64,000 bases of DNA from an uncultured Bacteroidales bacterium (GTDB taxonomy: Bacteria; Bacteroidota; Bacteroidia; Bacteroidales; Paludibacteraceae), in NCBI GenBank assembly GCA_946414805.1, contig CAMKPZ010000002.1, positions 62,001 through 126,000 on the forward strand, written 5' to 3'. Positions 1 to 8,527 of this stretch are shown here, in pieces; within the stretch, counting starts at the first letter, position 1; the number at the start of each line of letters is the position of its first letter. The position numbers and the translations under genes were made by a program. A model generated the notes under the pieces. That model saw nothing but the letters and a program-made list of their open reading frames with translations. It did no database searches and was not told the DNA's origin.

Positions 1-2
1 TG

Positions 3-480
3 ATTGTTTTAGACCGTATTGTTTACTTTTTGAATGACATGCACAACATGTAATACACTACTTCAAAGTAACCGCCTATTGTTTTAGACCGTATTGTTTA
101 CTTTTTGAATGACATGCACAACAATTTTGAACACGCATTTTTTTTAATGGTAATTGTTTTAGACCGTATTGTTTACTTTTTGAATGACATGCACAACAGT
201 TGCAAGCTCGCAATCGCGAGATCAACATTGTTTTAGACCGTATTGTTTACTTTTTGAATGACATGCACAACGATATCTGATCGGCGAAGCATACGCACGC
301 CATTGTTTTAGACCGTATTGTTTACTTTTTTGAATGACATGCACAACCAAGCAAACACTTTAGTATGTTATATGTTAATTGTTTTAGACCGTATTGTTTA
401 CTTTTTTGAATGACATACACAACGACGCCCCGCCCGACGGCATCAATGACATATTGTTTTAGACCTCTATTGTTTACTTC
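3..480 (-). CRISPR. Type II-C CRISPR array (leftmost part outside window)
   Basis: Six full direct repeats start at 3, 78, 153, 227, 302 and 378, and a degenerate seventh starts at 453. On the plus strand the repeat begins ATTGTTTTAGACCG and ends GACATGCACAAC; it is 45 bp, or 46 bp in the copies at 302 and 378, which have one extra T. The six spacers are 29-30 bp (48-77, 123-152, 198-226, 272-301, 348-377, 424-452) and unrelated to each other. Read on the minus strand the repeat starts GTTGTG and ends ACAAT, the usual crRNA sense in type II-C, so transcription should run leftward, the same way as the cas genes. The copy at 378 also has ATACAC for ATGCAC, and the copy at 453 breaks off after about 27 bp, so decay is concentrated at the cas1 end. 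The array continues beyond the left edge. Confidence 0.97.
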
Positions 481-514
481 GCATGATTTCTGGTTTACTT
501 TTTGAATCTACTTA

Positions 515-1399
515 CTACCAATCAGGATAAATGATTTTTCTTGCTGTTCCACTATAACATTTTTGCACACTTTGTGCCGTTGTTTGTATAGCTAACATCA
601 TTGGACTGCGATGACCGGAGATATTGACATCCATGGTGGTTACTCCCAATAGTTCGCGTTTTTGCTCAGAAGAAATATCGTTTGTTACTCCACCCTTATT
701 CCACATTTCCAACACTTTCATATCCACAAACGGACGGTAAGGTTCCATAATATCATCTGCCAGACAATAGGCATCATATCGGCTATGATGATGAATGCCT
801 AATGTCGGTAATAATCCTGCTCCCACCAATGCGCGAGCCATCATTGCACGCACTATACTATAGCCATAATTGAGTAGATTATTAGGCGGCAAACCTTGCG
901 GATCGCGGATAAACGCATCTTTCTCAAACATATTGCGCCAGTAATATGCCGCTGCGCGTGCCTCCATGTTATCTGTATCGCCGGAACGCACATCTTTAGC
1001 CCATTTAAACATGTTTCCGTGCTCGATTTGTTGCATACCCAATACGTGTGCTTGCCCTGAAATCTTAGCAACTATCGTCTGCTGCCACATCTGTTTTTTG
1101 AGTGGTTCAGATGCTTCTATCTGTTCGCGGAAACGCTCACTTTGCAAGTTGTGTCCGTCTAACGGAAGCATCAGTCCTACCGGAAGATGTTTGTCGTTGC
1201 TTGTAACAATCGCACAGTTATTTGCCAAGAGTGCGTCAAGGAGGGCGTGCGTGATAGTTATTTGCTTATGATCGAGGATCACAACTCCGACATCTTCAAT
1301 GGGCACGGTACGTGTCGTATCTTGCAACTCCACAACCATCTGCTCCAATTTGAGGCTCAGTCGTGTGGGATTCTCAAAACAAAGAACTCTCTTAATCAT
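515..1399 (-). CDS. cas1: CRISPR-associated endonuclease Cas1 (type II)
   Basis: Cas1 is the integrase that, with Cas2, inserts new spacers. The 294-residue length is normal for type II Cas1. The likely metal ligands are visible: E146 in NMEARAAAYYW, then the GIHHHSRYDAY region and DDIMEPYRPFVD further on. The ATG overlaps the cas9 stop by 4 bp (1396-1399), so the two are translationally coupled. The stop codon lies only about 35 bp from the degenerate last repeat, which leaves no room for cas2 in its usual place between cas1 and the array. The gene looks intact. Whether adaptation works depends on a cas2 beyond the left edge or elsewhere. Confidence 0.96.
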   Translation of the reverse strand: MIKRVLCFENPTRLSLKLEQMVVELQDTTRTVPIEDVGVVILDHKQITITHALLDALLANNCAIVTSNDKHLPVGLMLPLDGHNLQSERFREQIEASEPLKKQMWQQTIVAKISGQAHVLGMQQIEHGNMFKWAKDVRSGDTDNMEARAAAYYWRNMFEKDAFIRDPQGLPPNNLLNYGYSIVRAMMARALVGAGLLPTLGIHHHSRYDAYCLADDIMEPYRPFVDMKVLEMWNKGGVTNDISSEQKRELLGVTTMDVNISGHRSPMMLAIQTTAQSVQKCYSGTARKIIYPDW

Positions 1400-4300
1400 T
1401 TCTCTATTAGATTACCAAGTCGATCTACATTAATCGGCTTACAAATTTCTTTGATTAATGGCTCATCTTGGCTTACGCGTGATATTTTGTTTAACTGAGA
1501 ATATTCAACCTTATTTACTATTGGCGAGGCAACTGCTACTGGTATGAAATATGCATCAACATCACTTGACGAAACAAATTTATATATTCTGGATTTATCC
1601 AATCTTATGTTTCCACTATGTATTTCCTCTGCAGTTGGTACATAGACCAAATCTCCCGGAGAAAGAATAAATTGTAGTTTTGCATTCTCTGCAACTATAC
1701 TTTCAGAATGCGCCCATTCGTCTAATAATGTACGCCATTCTTTCTTTCCGCGTTTCTGGCAATCCACCGCCACTTTGAATGGAACGGTAACAAAAGAACG
1801 TTTATCAGAGCCCTCTTTTGTTTTGGTAGAATAAACAGCAAAGAAAAGGTTTGTTCCTTTGTCTGCTTCTACAAACTTTTTGCTCTTAGCGCCAATCTGT
1901 CCCACGGCAAACTTCTCTGCTTTCTCATACGTGCGTACCTTATATATTGGTTTATGAAGTACACCGTTATTAAGAGCCTGAATATTTGCATTCATCTGCT
2001 CGATTCCATCGGGCGAAAATGCCAGTTTTGGATCATTATTACAACGCGTCAAATGGGCAAGAAGAATCTTTTGAATGGCTTCAGATGTTACTTTATCACG
2101 GATGTAATCTGCCGTAAATGAGTCATCCAGTGCTGTTCTGACCGCATAATAGTGGTCGTTTGTATCCTTGGTATAATAGAAGACCTCTATACGTTTGAGG
2201 TTTACATCCGCCCAAACATCCGGTTCAGAAGTAAAATATTTCTTAATTTGCTTCTCGTCCTTGCCTTCTTGCAGCAACTCGTGCAATTTGGCACGCAAAT
2301 CTTTCTCAACTATATCATCCACATGCTGGAGCGCATAAGTCAGATTGACAAATTTCTTCTTGCGAAGATTCACTTCGCCAAATACAGTTGCTTTATGCAG
2401 AGACTTGCGAATAGCCCAATTGTCTCCTTTCTTTTGGGGGACCATTTGCTTCTTGCCATCCAGAAAACGAACGGAACGATTACTACTCTTATTGATTACG
2501 CGTAAGTTTTGCTTGAAACTAACAATTATATTTTCCAACGTTTCCTGTATGTCTTTCAGGAATCCGTCGTATGGCGCAATAAAGTCCGTGAATTTATAAT
2601 GCTCTTTCCCGTCTGCACTTCTCCAGACTTCCCGCTTGCGCAGAAGCGTTTGCAAGTCATAGCGTGCTCTCTCATCCTTGTCTAATGCGGATTCGTTGCT
2701 CAACAAAGCTACATGATTGCGAGTTGTGAATGCAATAATGATTGCATCCATTGCGTGGTGACGATGATCAATACGTTTTTTCTCAAAGCCCTGCCGTAAT
2801 TCCAAAGGCATATTGGGAATGATGTGCCCGTTTGCTGTTTTGGCAGTAAAGACCGTTGTATTTTGTATTTGATTCAGCCTCTCAAAACGCGGAAGAATAA
2901 TCTTATTCCAAACATCGTTGATGCCCCAGTCTTTCTTCAGACGCGTGGTAGTTGCGCCGTTACATACAATCAGATTCTTACTAACTGCCTCCGGCTCATA
3001 TTCTGTGTTACTGATTTTCTCACGCACTATATTACTGAGCAGTTGCATCATCAATCGGCTAATATACCGGCTATCGTTCATCTGGCGTGCAACAAACTTC
3101 TCTGGAATATCATCCAGCATCAGTTTCTCTTGTTTGCGCGGGTCTCCGGCAAAGTTTTTTCGGATAGTATCCTCATAAGCTTCGGGAGATAGTATTGCAA
3201 CCACCTTACCTCCGGAAAGTGTAATCTTTTCTCCTCCGCATTTTACAATGAACTCATGTCCCAACATTCTGTCCTTACGGGCGTTCACTTCTGCCTCACA
3301 AATAACTTTGTTGGACATTGAGTCATCAAAGAAACGGGATTGAGGGATAACATGCTCAATCTGGTATGCCGGTGTGAAAAGTTTGGCTAAAGGAATAATC
3401 TCTCCCGTATATGGTGAAATATACTTTTGGTCTAACCAAAGACGATATTTCTTGATATCTTGGGCAGATGGCTGTTTGAAAGACGATAAGTCATTTATAA
3501 TGCGTTGTGTTTCATCATCGGGTTTATTGGAACTTAACACCCCGTCTTCATAGATACGGAAAAGCTCTTGTTGGCTCGGAGAATAAGCATGTACACCTTC
3601 TATCTCCATGTCGGGATTCATAAATTCTTGTAATAGTAATTTCGCCCGAAGGTTCGCTTTCTCGTTCTCTTGTTGGCGTTGTTGAGTTTTCTTGCGTTGC
3701 TCGGCATTTTGTTTGAGGTCGCGCCCTAATTCAATATGTATTTCGTCTATCTGTCCTTCCTGTTTCCAAATATCGCGAACCGTACGCAGGCTTTCCATTA
3801 CTACTTGTTCCACTATTGGATTGTTAAGCGAGTGTAAACGGAAAGATTGCAGATACTTGTCAATATCTTCCGGTGTTTCCCATTTTGTGTCATTCTTGCG
3901 CACATCATACACCACATATTCCGCAAGCCACAATGGAAGTCCCTGAAAATCTTTTATTTCATTCATCGCCTCCAGTTTCTCGCGGACACGCTCATTGATT
4001 GCATCGTCCACTTCGCCTGTTAGAATATGCTCGATACGGGATTTTGTATTGGCATCTATAGCTTCTTCACTCCAGTACTCACCACATCGCATCAAACTGA
4101 GTAATTTTCGCGTAGCCTTTTCGCTGTAAGCTCCGTAGTCGGCGGCAAAAGGCTTTTGCTTGCTCAGTTTCTCGACAAACACATCCGACAAGTTATTGGC
4201 TTCCGCATAATGTTTGAGTGCAGCCATCAGTTGCTGTTTGTCCGAAACAGAATATAAGATGTGCCAAATGTGCTCTATTGTATTTGTAGAAACTTCTCCT

Positions 4301-5874
4301 CCGGCTTCTTGTAGAACAGAAGAAATAGTAGATGTAACAGGAGCAGCAGGATATTTCTTGTCTTTTTCAGATACATAATTCCACGACAAACCTTTCTTTT
4401 GTTTCCCCGCAATATGCGTAAGCAAAGACGCTTCGGTTACTTCTTTCTGCGTAAGAAGCCAAGATACTAATTCTGCCTTATTGGGAATATATTCGGTGGT
4501 ACAATCTTCTTTGCCGATTCCGTTTGTCGCGTCTCGGTAGATATGCAGATTTTCCACGAACTGCCATAAACGGAACTCTTCATAAATAGGATGAGATTTG
4601 GAGATACATTTCAAGTATTGTTTTTGCCATTTACCATCTTTTTCCTTAAATACATGATACTCGTACGGACATTCGTTGATTAATGACTTCTTGCTTTTCA
4701 GTGGACGTTGATAGAAAATAATATCATTTAACAGCAAATACGTAAAATCCTTACCTGCTATGCTGTTTCGATAAGCTTCATTTTGCGGATAAAGCGCATG
4801 AATACACTCATCATACAAATCTCCATTTTGCAATTCGGGAATAAACTGCTTTTGCGTATCAAGGATGCGTTTTAACTCGTCCTTATAGTATTTTCGGTCA
4901 ACGACACGTACCAACTGACCGATAATCTTTTGATCCGGATTTTGTAGCAAAGCATCGTAGATAAATTCTCCGACGGTTTTGTGGCTTGCATCAATATCGT
5001 GTTGGGTCTTAATTTTACGGAGTCCCCAATCATCATCTTGCGGAGCACTTATTGAACGTTTTACATTTCCCTCTTTATCTTTTGCCTCAGAGCCATCCTC
5101 ATTCAGTTTGGTGGTGACAATAAAATCCCGAACCTTTCCTTCCCAATCCAAGGGATAGGCGCTCTGCCTACGGTAAACCATTCCGTTTTCTAACGTGACC
5201 TCATACCAAGTCCTTCCTTTGGATTCTTCTCCTGTATTACGAACAGAAACTACTTTTTGAGTTATTAACTCTTTGCGTTCATTTGATTTTGTCTCTTCTT
5301 CCTCTCCGCGCGCTTGATTGTAACCGCGTTTCTGATTGAACTGGTGAAGTATCCATGCCAATTCTTGTTTTGTAATAGCCTGCGTCAGGGCTTTCTTGCG
5401 CAAATAGTAAATAGTCCAATCATAAGCAATGTTTCGCCCGTTAACCAGTAATTCAGGATGAACTTGCGCAAACTCATGAACCATTTCCAAAAATGAGTCT
5501 TTGAATAAGAATGTGTATTTTCCATCGACCATTTCCCAAGCTAATTTAGGCTCTGCCCCTTGATTGAGCTGGCCATAACGGTTTAGTTCGCCGGTATAAT
5601 GTTCCGGTAGAAATCCAAGAATGGTCAATACACGGTTAAGGCGCTCTCTGCGTAAAGCATGGCGCTCATATAAGCGTCTCGCACCACGTGCTGCTGTACG
5701 CGTCGCGGTTTGAGAAACTGAATTGCCACTTTCAAAATCCCCCATTAGTTTTGCATCCATGGGAATAATACGACTACCGGCATGGGAGATACTTTTCTTA
5801 GTGTCTTCCTCATTTACTACTGCCCAACCGATACTATTGGTCCCTAAATCCAAACCGAGAATTTTCTTTTTCAT
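1396..5874 (-). CDS. cas9: CRISPR-associated endonuclease Cas9 (type II-C)
   Basis: RNA-guided double-strand DNA nuclease of 1492 residues, at the large end of the II-C range. Domains in order: RuvC-I with D9 in GLDLGTNSIGW; arginine-rich bridge helix about 56-82 (TRTAARGARRLYERHALRRE); REC lobe to about 690; RuvC-II with E715 in HIELGRDLK; HNH with H841 in YQIEHVIPQSRFF and N864; RuvC-III with H1040 and D1043 in RHHAMDA; then the PAM-interacting C-terminal region. All expected catalytic residues are present, so it should be active. I chose the ATG at 5874 (MKKKILGLDLG) because a promoter sits at 5913-5943; an in-frame extension upstream would start at that promoter and has no homology. I could not find a convincing tracrRNA next to it. 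Confidence 0.97.
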   Translation of the reverse strand: MKKKILGLDLGTNSIGWAVVNEEDTKKSISHAGSRIIPMDAKLMGDFESGNSVSQTATRTAARGARRLYERHALRRERLNRVLTILGFLPEHYTGELNRYGQLNQGAEPKLAWEMVDGKYTFLFKDSFLEMVHEFAQVHPELLVNGRNIAYDWTIYYLRKKALTQAITKQELAWILHQFNQKRGYNQARGEEEETKSNERKELITQKVVSVRNTGEESKGRTWYEVTLENGMVYRRQSAYPLDWEGKVRDFIVTTKLNEDGSEAKDKEGNVKRSISAPQDDDWGLRKIKTQHDIDASHKTVGEFIYDALLQNPDQKIIGQLVRVVDRKYYKDELKRILDTQKQFIPELQNGDLYDECIHALYPQNEAYRNSIAGKDFTYLLLNDIIFYQRPLKSKKSLINECPYEYHVFKEKDGKWQKQYLKCISKSHPIYEEFRLWQFVENLHIYRDATNGIGKEDCTTEYIPNKAELVSWLLTQKEVTEASLLTHIAGKQKKGLSWNYVSEKDKKYPAAPVTSTISSVLQEAGGEVSTNTIEHIWHILYSVSDKQQLMAALKHYAEANNLSDVFVEKLSKQKPFAADYGAYSEKATRKLLSLMRCGEYWSEEAIDANTKSRIEHILTGEVDDAINERVREKLEAMNEIKDFQGLPLWLAEYVVYDVRKNDTKWETPEDIDKYLQSFRLHSLNNPIVEQVVMESLRTVRDIWKQEGQIDEIHIELGRDLKQNAEQRKKTQQRQQENEKANLRAKLLLQEFMNPDMEIEGVHAYSPSQQELFRIYEDGVLSSNKPDDETQRIINDLSSFKQPSAQDIKKYRLWLDQKYISPYTGEIIPLAKLFTPAYQIEHVIPQSRFFDDSMSNKVICEAEVNARKDRMLGHEFIVKCGGEKITLSGGKVVAILSPEAYEDTIRKNFAGDPRKQEKLMLDDIPEKFVARQMNDSRYISRLMMQLLSNIVREKISNTEYEPEAVSKNLIVCNGATTTRLKKDWGINDVWNKIILPRFERLNQIQNTTVFTAKTANGHIIPNMPLELRQGFEKKRIDHRHHAMDAIIIAFTTRNHVALLSNESALDKDERARYDLQTLLRKREVWRSADGKEHYKFTDFIAPYDGFLKDIQETLENIIVSFKQNLRVINKSSNRSVRFLDGKKQMVPQKKGDNWAIRKSLHKATVFGEVNLRKKKFVNLTYALQHVDDIVEKDLRAKLHELLQEGKDEKQIKKYFTSEPDVWADVNLKRIEVFYYTKDTNDHYYAVRTALDDSFTADYIRDKVTSEAIQKILLAHLTRCNNDPKLAFSPDGIEQMNANIQALNNGVLHKPIYKVRTYEKAEKFAVGQIGAKSKKFVEADKGTNLFFAVYSTKTKEGSDKRSFVTVPFKVAVDCQKRGKKEWRTLLDEWAHSESIVAENAKLQFILSPGDLVYVPTAEEIHSGNIRLDKSRIYKFVSSSDVDAYFIPVAVASPIVNKVEYSQLNKISRVSQDEPLIKEICKPINVDRLGNLIEK

Positions 5875-5912
5875 GTTATTATGTGTTTTTCTAATTCTAA
5901 ACCTTTCGGCTG

Positions 5913-5943
5913 CAAAGTTACTACAAAAAAATAACATACGCAA
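5913..5943 (-). promoter_or_regulatory. Promoter of cas9-cas1
   Basis: On the minus strand TTG (5941-5943) and TAACTTTG (5913-5920) are 20 bp apart, matching the Bacteroidetes -33/-7 promoter. Transcription would start about 30 nt before the cas9 ATG. The stretch after the -33 box (CGTATGTTA, then a T tract and GTAG) matches other promoters in this window. Confidence 0.75.
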
Positions 5944-6043
5944 GGGCGTACATCATTTTTATTGCATTTTTCTTGTTCCTGTATTCTCGCGGTTATTAGT
6001 CGGTCATCGTTCGGTGATGAGGATAATCCTTTCGTCCCATTAT

Positions 6044-6079
6044 AAAAGAAAAGCGGTAAACCGCTTTGGATTACCGCTT
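6044..6079 (-). terminator. Rho-independent terminator behind the ATPase remnant
   Basis: On the minus strand, stem AAGCGGTAA / TTACCGCTT (6071-6079 with 6051-6059) is followed by TTCTTTT. It lies 23 bp downstream of the stop codon of the truncated ATPase gene, so it is probably that gene's original terminator. Confidence 0.65.
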
Positions 6080-6101
6080 GTAAATGGATTTGTTATAAGG
6101 A

Positions 6102-6297
6102 TTAGTAGAGCAGGCCGAACATCCATAGGGGGATTTTGTTTTCAAACCCCATGTCAATGCCATCAGCAACTACATAACTATTCGGTATGTTGGCTATCTG
6201 ACCATAACCCTTGTTTTTGCCGCCCACTTCAAACAAATACTGCTTGTCAGCCACAATGTCTTCTTTCTCAGGCATGGCAATCTTGTGTCCCTTCGCC
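6102..6297 (-). pseudogene. C-terminal remnant of a DUF4143-type AAA ATPase
   Basis: The minus strand reads about 65 codons ending LFEVGGKNKGYGQIANIP, then NKIPLWMFGLLY and a TAA at 6102. The pattern (K)YLFEVGGKxKG ... IPLWxFGxLY is the typical C terminus of the large Bacteroidetes ATP-binding proteins with an AAA domain and DUF4143. An in-frame TAG at about 6291-6293 and loss of everything upstream show that only the tail survives; the ATPase domain is gone. A short start (ATG at 6275) would give 57 residues, but a separate function is unlikely. It lies between cas9 and the housekeeping genes and has kept its own terminator. Confidence 0.75.
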
Positions 6298-6406
6298 TAA
6301 TTGTACTTTCAAAAGTAATATAGCAAAGTGATTTTTTACTTTTAAAAGTTAAAAATCGCCGATTTTTCTTCTCTCGGTCATCGCTCGGTCCGGGAGGAAT
6401 TCAAAC

Positions 6407-6772
6407 TCAAACTGATCTGGACAGGAAAGGACGGAGGTTTTCATAAACCTCTTCGCCGGAAAGATTGTCGTTCTCTATTTGGTCAAAAGCCGTTTCCAAT
6501 GCAAACTGCTGGCGGTCGCATTTCTCGCGGGTCTTGAGCACAATATCGCGCACCTCTTCTTCCGCCATCCGGATGTCCTCGTGCGCCAGATACCTCTGGG
6601 CTAATTGGATTAGATACTCATCCGTGTTTGTTTCGGAAAAATGAACCAGGATGAACCCGACGAGAGACACATACCGCTCGTCATCGGGATCCATTTGCAA
6701 CTTCGCTAACGCGTTTCTGGAGACTTTGTCCAACACGTATTCGAAAGCCTCGTCTTTCTCTTTTTCTGTCAT
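6407..6772 (-). CDS. Small acidic hypothetical protein
   Basis: Encodes 121 residues, charged and probably all-helical (MTEKEKDEAFEYVLDKVSRN; later EDIRMAEEEVRDIVLKTREK), with no signal peptide and no membrane segment. I do not recognise the family. It starts 28 bp downstream of the ispG stop on the same strand, so it is probably the last gene of an ispG transcript. Codon use resembles its neighbour. Confidence 0.7.
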   Translation of the reverse strand: MTEKEKDEAFEYVLDKVSRNALAKLQMDPDDERYVSLVGFILVHFSETNTDEYLIQLAQRYLAHEDIRMAEEEVRDIVLKTREKCDRQQFALETAFDQIENDNLSGEEVYENLRPFLSRSV

Positions 6773-6800
6773 AGTTTTATTGTTCTAAATCGTACATCTG

Positions 6801-8228
6801 TCACTTTGTACTGGATTCTCGGTCGCTCTCAATCAGTGCCAACAACTGCTCGACAGCCTCTTCCTGCGGGATGTTCTTCAGCACACACTCTTTGCCGCGG
6901 TAGAGGCTTATGCGGTCACGTCCGGCACCCACGTAACCGTAGTCCGCGTCCGCCATCTCGCCCGGACCGTTCACTATACAGCCCATCACGGCAATCTTCA
7001 GACCTTGGCTGACGGCTGACGGCTGACGGCTGACAGCTTCTTTGACCTCAGCGATGGTTTTCTGGAGGTCAAAGAGGGTTCTTCCGCAACCCGGGCAGGA
7101 GATATACTCCGTTTTATAAATACGCACGCGCGCGGCTTGCAGGATATCTTTGCTTAGGAAATTCAATTTCGTCTCCGAGAAATGCGGATTGACGAGTGTC
7201 AACTCCTGTGCTTTGTAGTCCCACAACAGCCGTCCGCACTCTGCTGCAGCTTGCAGACAGAACGTCTCCCAGTCTTCCTCCATGGACGTATAGCGCACCT
7301 CGGCGTAACCTCCGATGTTATCCAGCACCTCTGCGGTTACGCTGCCGTCGTATCGTACCGACTCCTCGTCCGCAAAATAATCCACCAGTTGTTGGGCAAC
7401 CGGAATCTCATTCTCCGGCGCTTCGCTCAGACTCACGCGGATCGTGTCGCCATTACCGTCTGCCAACAGCGCACCGATACCCACAGCGGACTTGATACGC
7501 CCGTCCTCGCCTTCGCCGGCTTCCGTCACGCCCAAGTGTAACGGAAAGGCCATGTGCTCGTGGTGCATCTGTTTGACCAACAGCCGTACTGTCTCAACCA
7601 TCACGCGTGTGTTGCTTGCTTTGATGGAAATGACGATATTACCAAACGCATGCCGGACCGCCACACGCAGAAACTCCATCACGCTCTCTACCATTCCTTC
7701 CGGCGTGTCGCCGTAACGCGACATGATACGGTCGCTGAGGGAACCGTGGTTCACACCCAGACGGATAGCCGTCCCGTGCGCCTTGCAGATGTCCAGAAGC
7801 CGCACAAAACGCTCTTCCAGCCGTGCCAACTCCGCGCGGTATTCCTCGTCCGTGTAGTCAATATGCCGGAACTTGCGCGCCGGGTCAATATAATTGCCCG
7901 GATTGATACGCACCGCCTCCACTACTTGCGCTGCCGCATCGGCTACATCTGCCTGAAAATGCACATCCGCCACCAACGGCACCGCCGTCAGCACTTGTGC
8001 GTGAATCTCTTTGAGACTCTCCACCTCGCGCAGCCCCTGCGTTGTAAACCGCAGCAACTCTGCGCCTGCCTCGATACACCGCCGCGCCTGATCCACCGAA
8101 CCGTCAATATCGTTGGTCGAAGTGTTTGCCATCGTCTGGATGCGCACCGGGTAATCGGAACCGATAAAAATGTTTCCAACCTGTACTTGGCTGGTCTTTC
8201 TACGTTGATATGATAAGTCTATTTCCAT
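6801..8228 (-). CDS. ispG: 4-hydroxy-3-methylbut-2-enyl diphosphate synthase IspG (GcpE)
   Basis: Makes HMBPP from MEcPP in the non-mevalonate isoprenoid pathway using a [4Fe-4S] cluster. The N-terminal TIM-barrel part starts RRKTSQVQVGNIFIG and includes RINPGNY and RLGVNHGSL. The cluster ligands are C378 and C381 in SCPGCGR and C417 in MGCIVNGPGEM. At 475 residues it is longer than the E. coli enzyme (about 370) but shorter than the 600-residue form with a large middle insert that I associate with Bacteroidetes, so the insert domain appears reduced. Residues about 399-408, just before C417, are encoded by four exact copies of a 7-bp unit (7007-7034). Confidence 0.95.
   Translation of the reverse strand: MEIDLSYQRRKTSQVQVGNIFIGSDYPVRIQTMANTSTNDIDGSVDQARRCIEAGAELLRFTTQGLREVESLKEIHAQVLTAVPLVADVHFQADVADAAAQVVEAVRINPGNYIDPARKFRHIDYTDEEYRAELARLEERFVRLLDICKAHGTAIRLGVNHGSLSDRIMSRYGDTPEGMVESVMEFLRVAVRHAFGNIVISIKASNTRVMVETVRLLVKQMHHEHMAFPLHLGVTEAGEGEDGRIKSAVGIGALLADGNGDTIRVSLSEAPENEIPVAQQLVDYFADEESVRYDGSVTAEVLDNIGGYAEVRYTSMEEDWETFCLQAAAECGRLLWDYKAQELTLVNPHFSETKLNFLSKDILQAARVRIYKTEYISCPGCGRTLFDLQKTIAEVKEAVSRQPSAVSQGLKIAVMGCIVNGPGEMADADYGYVGAGRDRISLYRGKECVLKNIPQEEAVEQLLALIESDRESSTK
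7007..7034. repeat. Heptamer array inside ispG
   Basis: Four exact units of GGCTGAC on the plus strand. On the coding strand they give SRQPSAVSQ, in the spacer between the second and third cluster cysteines. Confidence 0.9.
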
Positions 8229-8285
8229 AATTTATAGGCAAAAATGCCCGAAAATGTCGTTTTTTGTAAAAAAAATCAAAAAATA

Positions 8286-8317
8286 TTTGGTCATGTCAAA
8301 AAAAAGCAGTACCTTTG
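8286..8317 (+). promoter_or_regulatory. Promoter of tRNA-Lys
   Basis: TTTG (8286-8289) and TACCTTTG (8310-8317) are separated by 20 bp, with GTCATGTC and an A tract between them. The start would fall about 50 nt before the tRNA. Confidence 0.75.
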
Positions 8318-8375
8318 CACCCGCTTTTGAAAAAAAGCGTTGAAATAATCGTTCGAGGCTCTTGAGCCGAGATAA

Positions 8376-8448
8376 GAATCAGTAGCTCAGCAGGTAGAGC
8401 ACATCCCTTTTAAGGATGGGGTCCTGGGTTCGAGCCCCAGCTGGTTCA
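8376..8448 (+). tRNA. tRNA-Lys (anticodon TTT)
   Basis: A 73-nt cloverleaf. The acceptor GAATCAG pairs with CTGGTTC (one G-T). The D arm is AGCTCAGCAGGTAGAGC. The anticodon stem is CATCC/GGATG around loop CTTTTAA, giving anticodon TTT at 8409-8411. The T arm contains GGTTCGAGCC. CCA is not fully encoded (the sequence after discriminator A8448 is CAA), as is common in this phylum. It has its own promoter (8286-8317) and terminator (8451-8476), so it is a single-gene unit. Confidence 0.97.
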
Positions 8449-8450
8449 CA

Positions 8451-8476
8451 AAAAGAGAGTTTCGGCTCTCTTTTTT
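8451..8476 (+). terminator. Terminator of tRNA-Lys
   Basis: Stem AAAGAGAG/CTCTCTTT with loop TTTCGG, followed by a T run, 3 nt after the tRNA. Confidence 0.85.
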
Positions 8477-8527
8477 GTTTTCTGACCCTTTCTCATTCTT
8501 TCAAATAGCACCTTGCAATTTTGCTTG

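Larger units (their letters stand above)
6000..6389. repeat. 16-bp direct repeat flanking the ATPase remnant
   Basis: TCGGTCATCGTTCGGT at 6000-6015 and TCGGTCATCGCTCGGT at 6374-6389 differ at one base and bracket a 358-bp block that contains the ATPase remnant and its terminator. The copies could mark an insertion or recombination boundary, or be a short dispersed repeat. Nothing else in the block (6016-6043, 6298-6373) looks coding; 6315-6365 is a T/A-rich stretch. Confidence 0.5.

Noticed and set aside
198..226. Hairpin CTCGC/GCGAG inside a CRISPR spacer
   Set aside because: A single spacer with an internal inverted repeat is expected by chance or from a terminator-like target; the other spacers lack it.
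453..513. Anti-repeat of a tracrRNA at the broken last repeat
   Set aside because: It keeps only the distal half of the repeat; the GACATGCACAAC part that should pair with the crRNA start is lost, and no terminator follows before the cas1 coding sequence.
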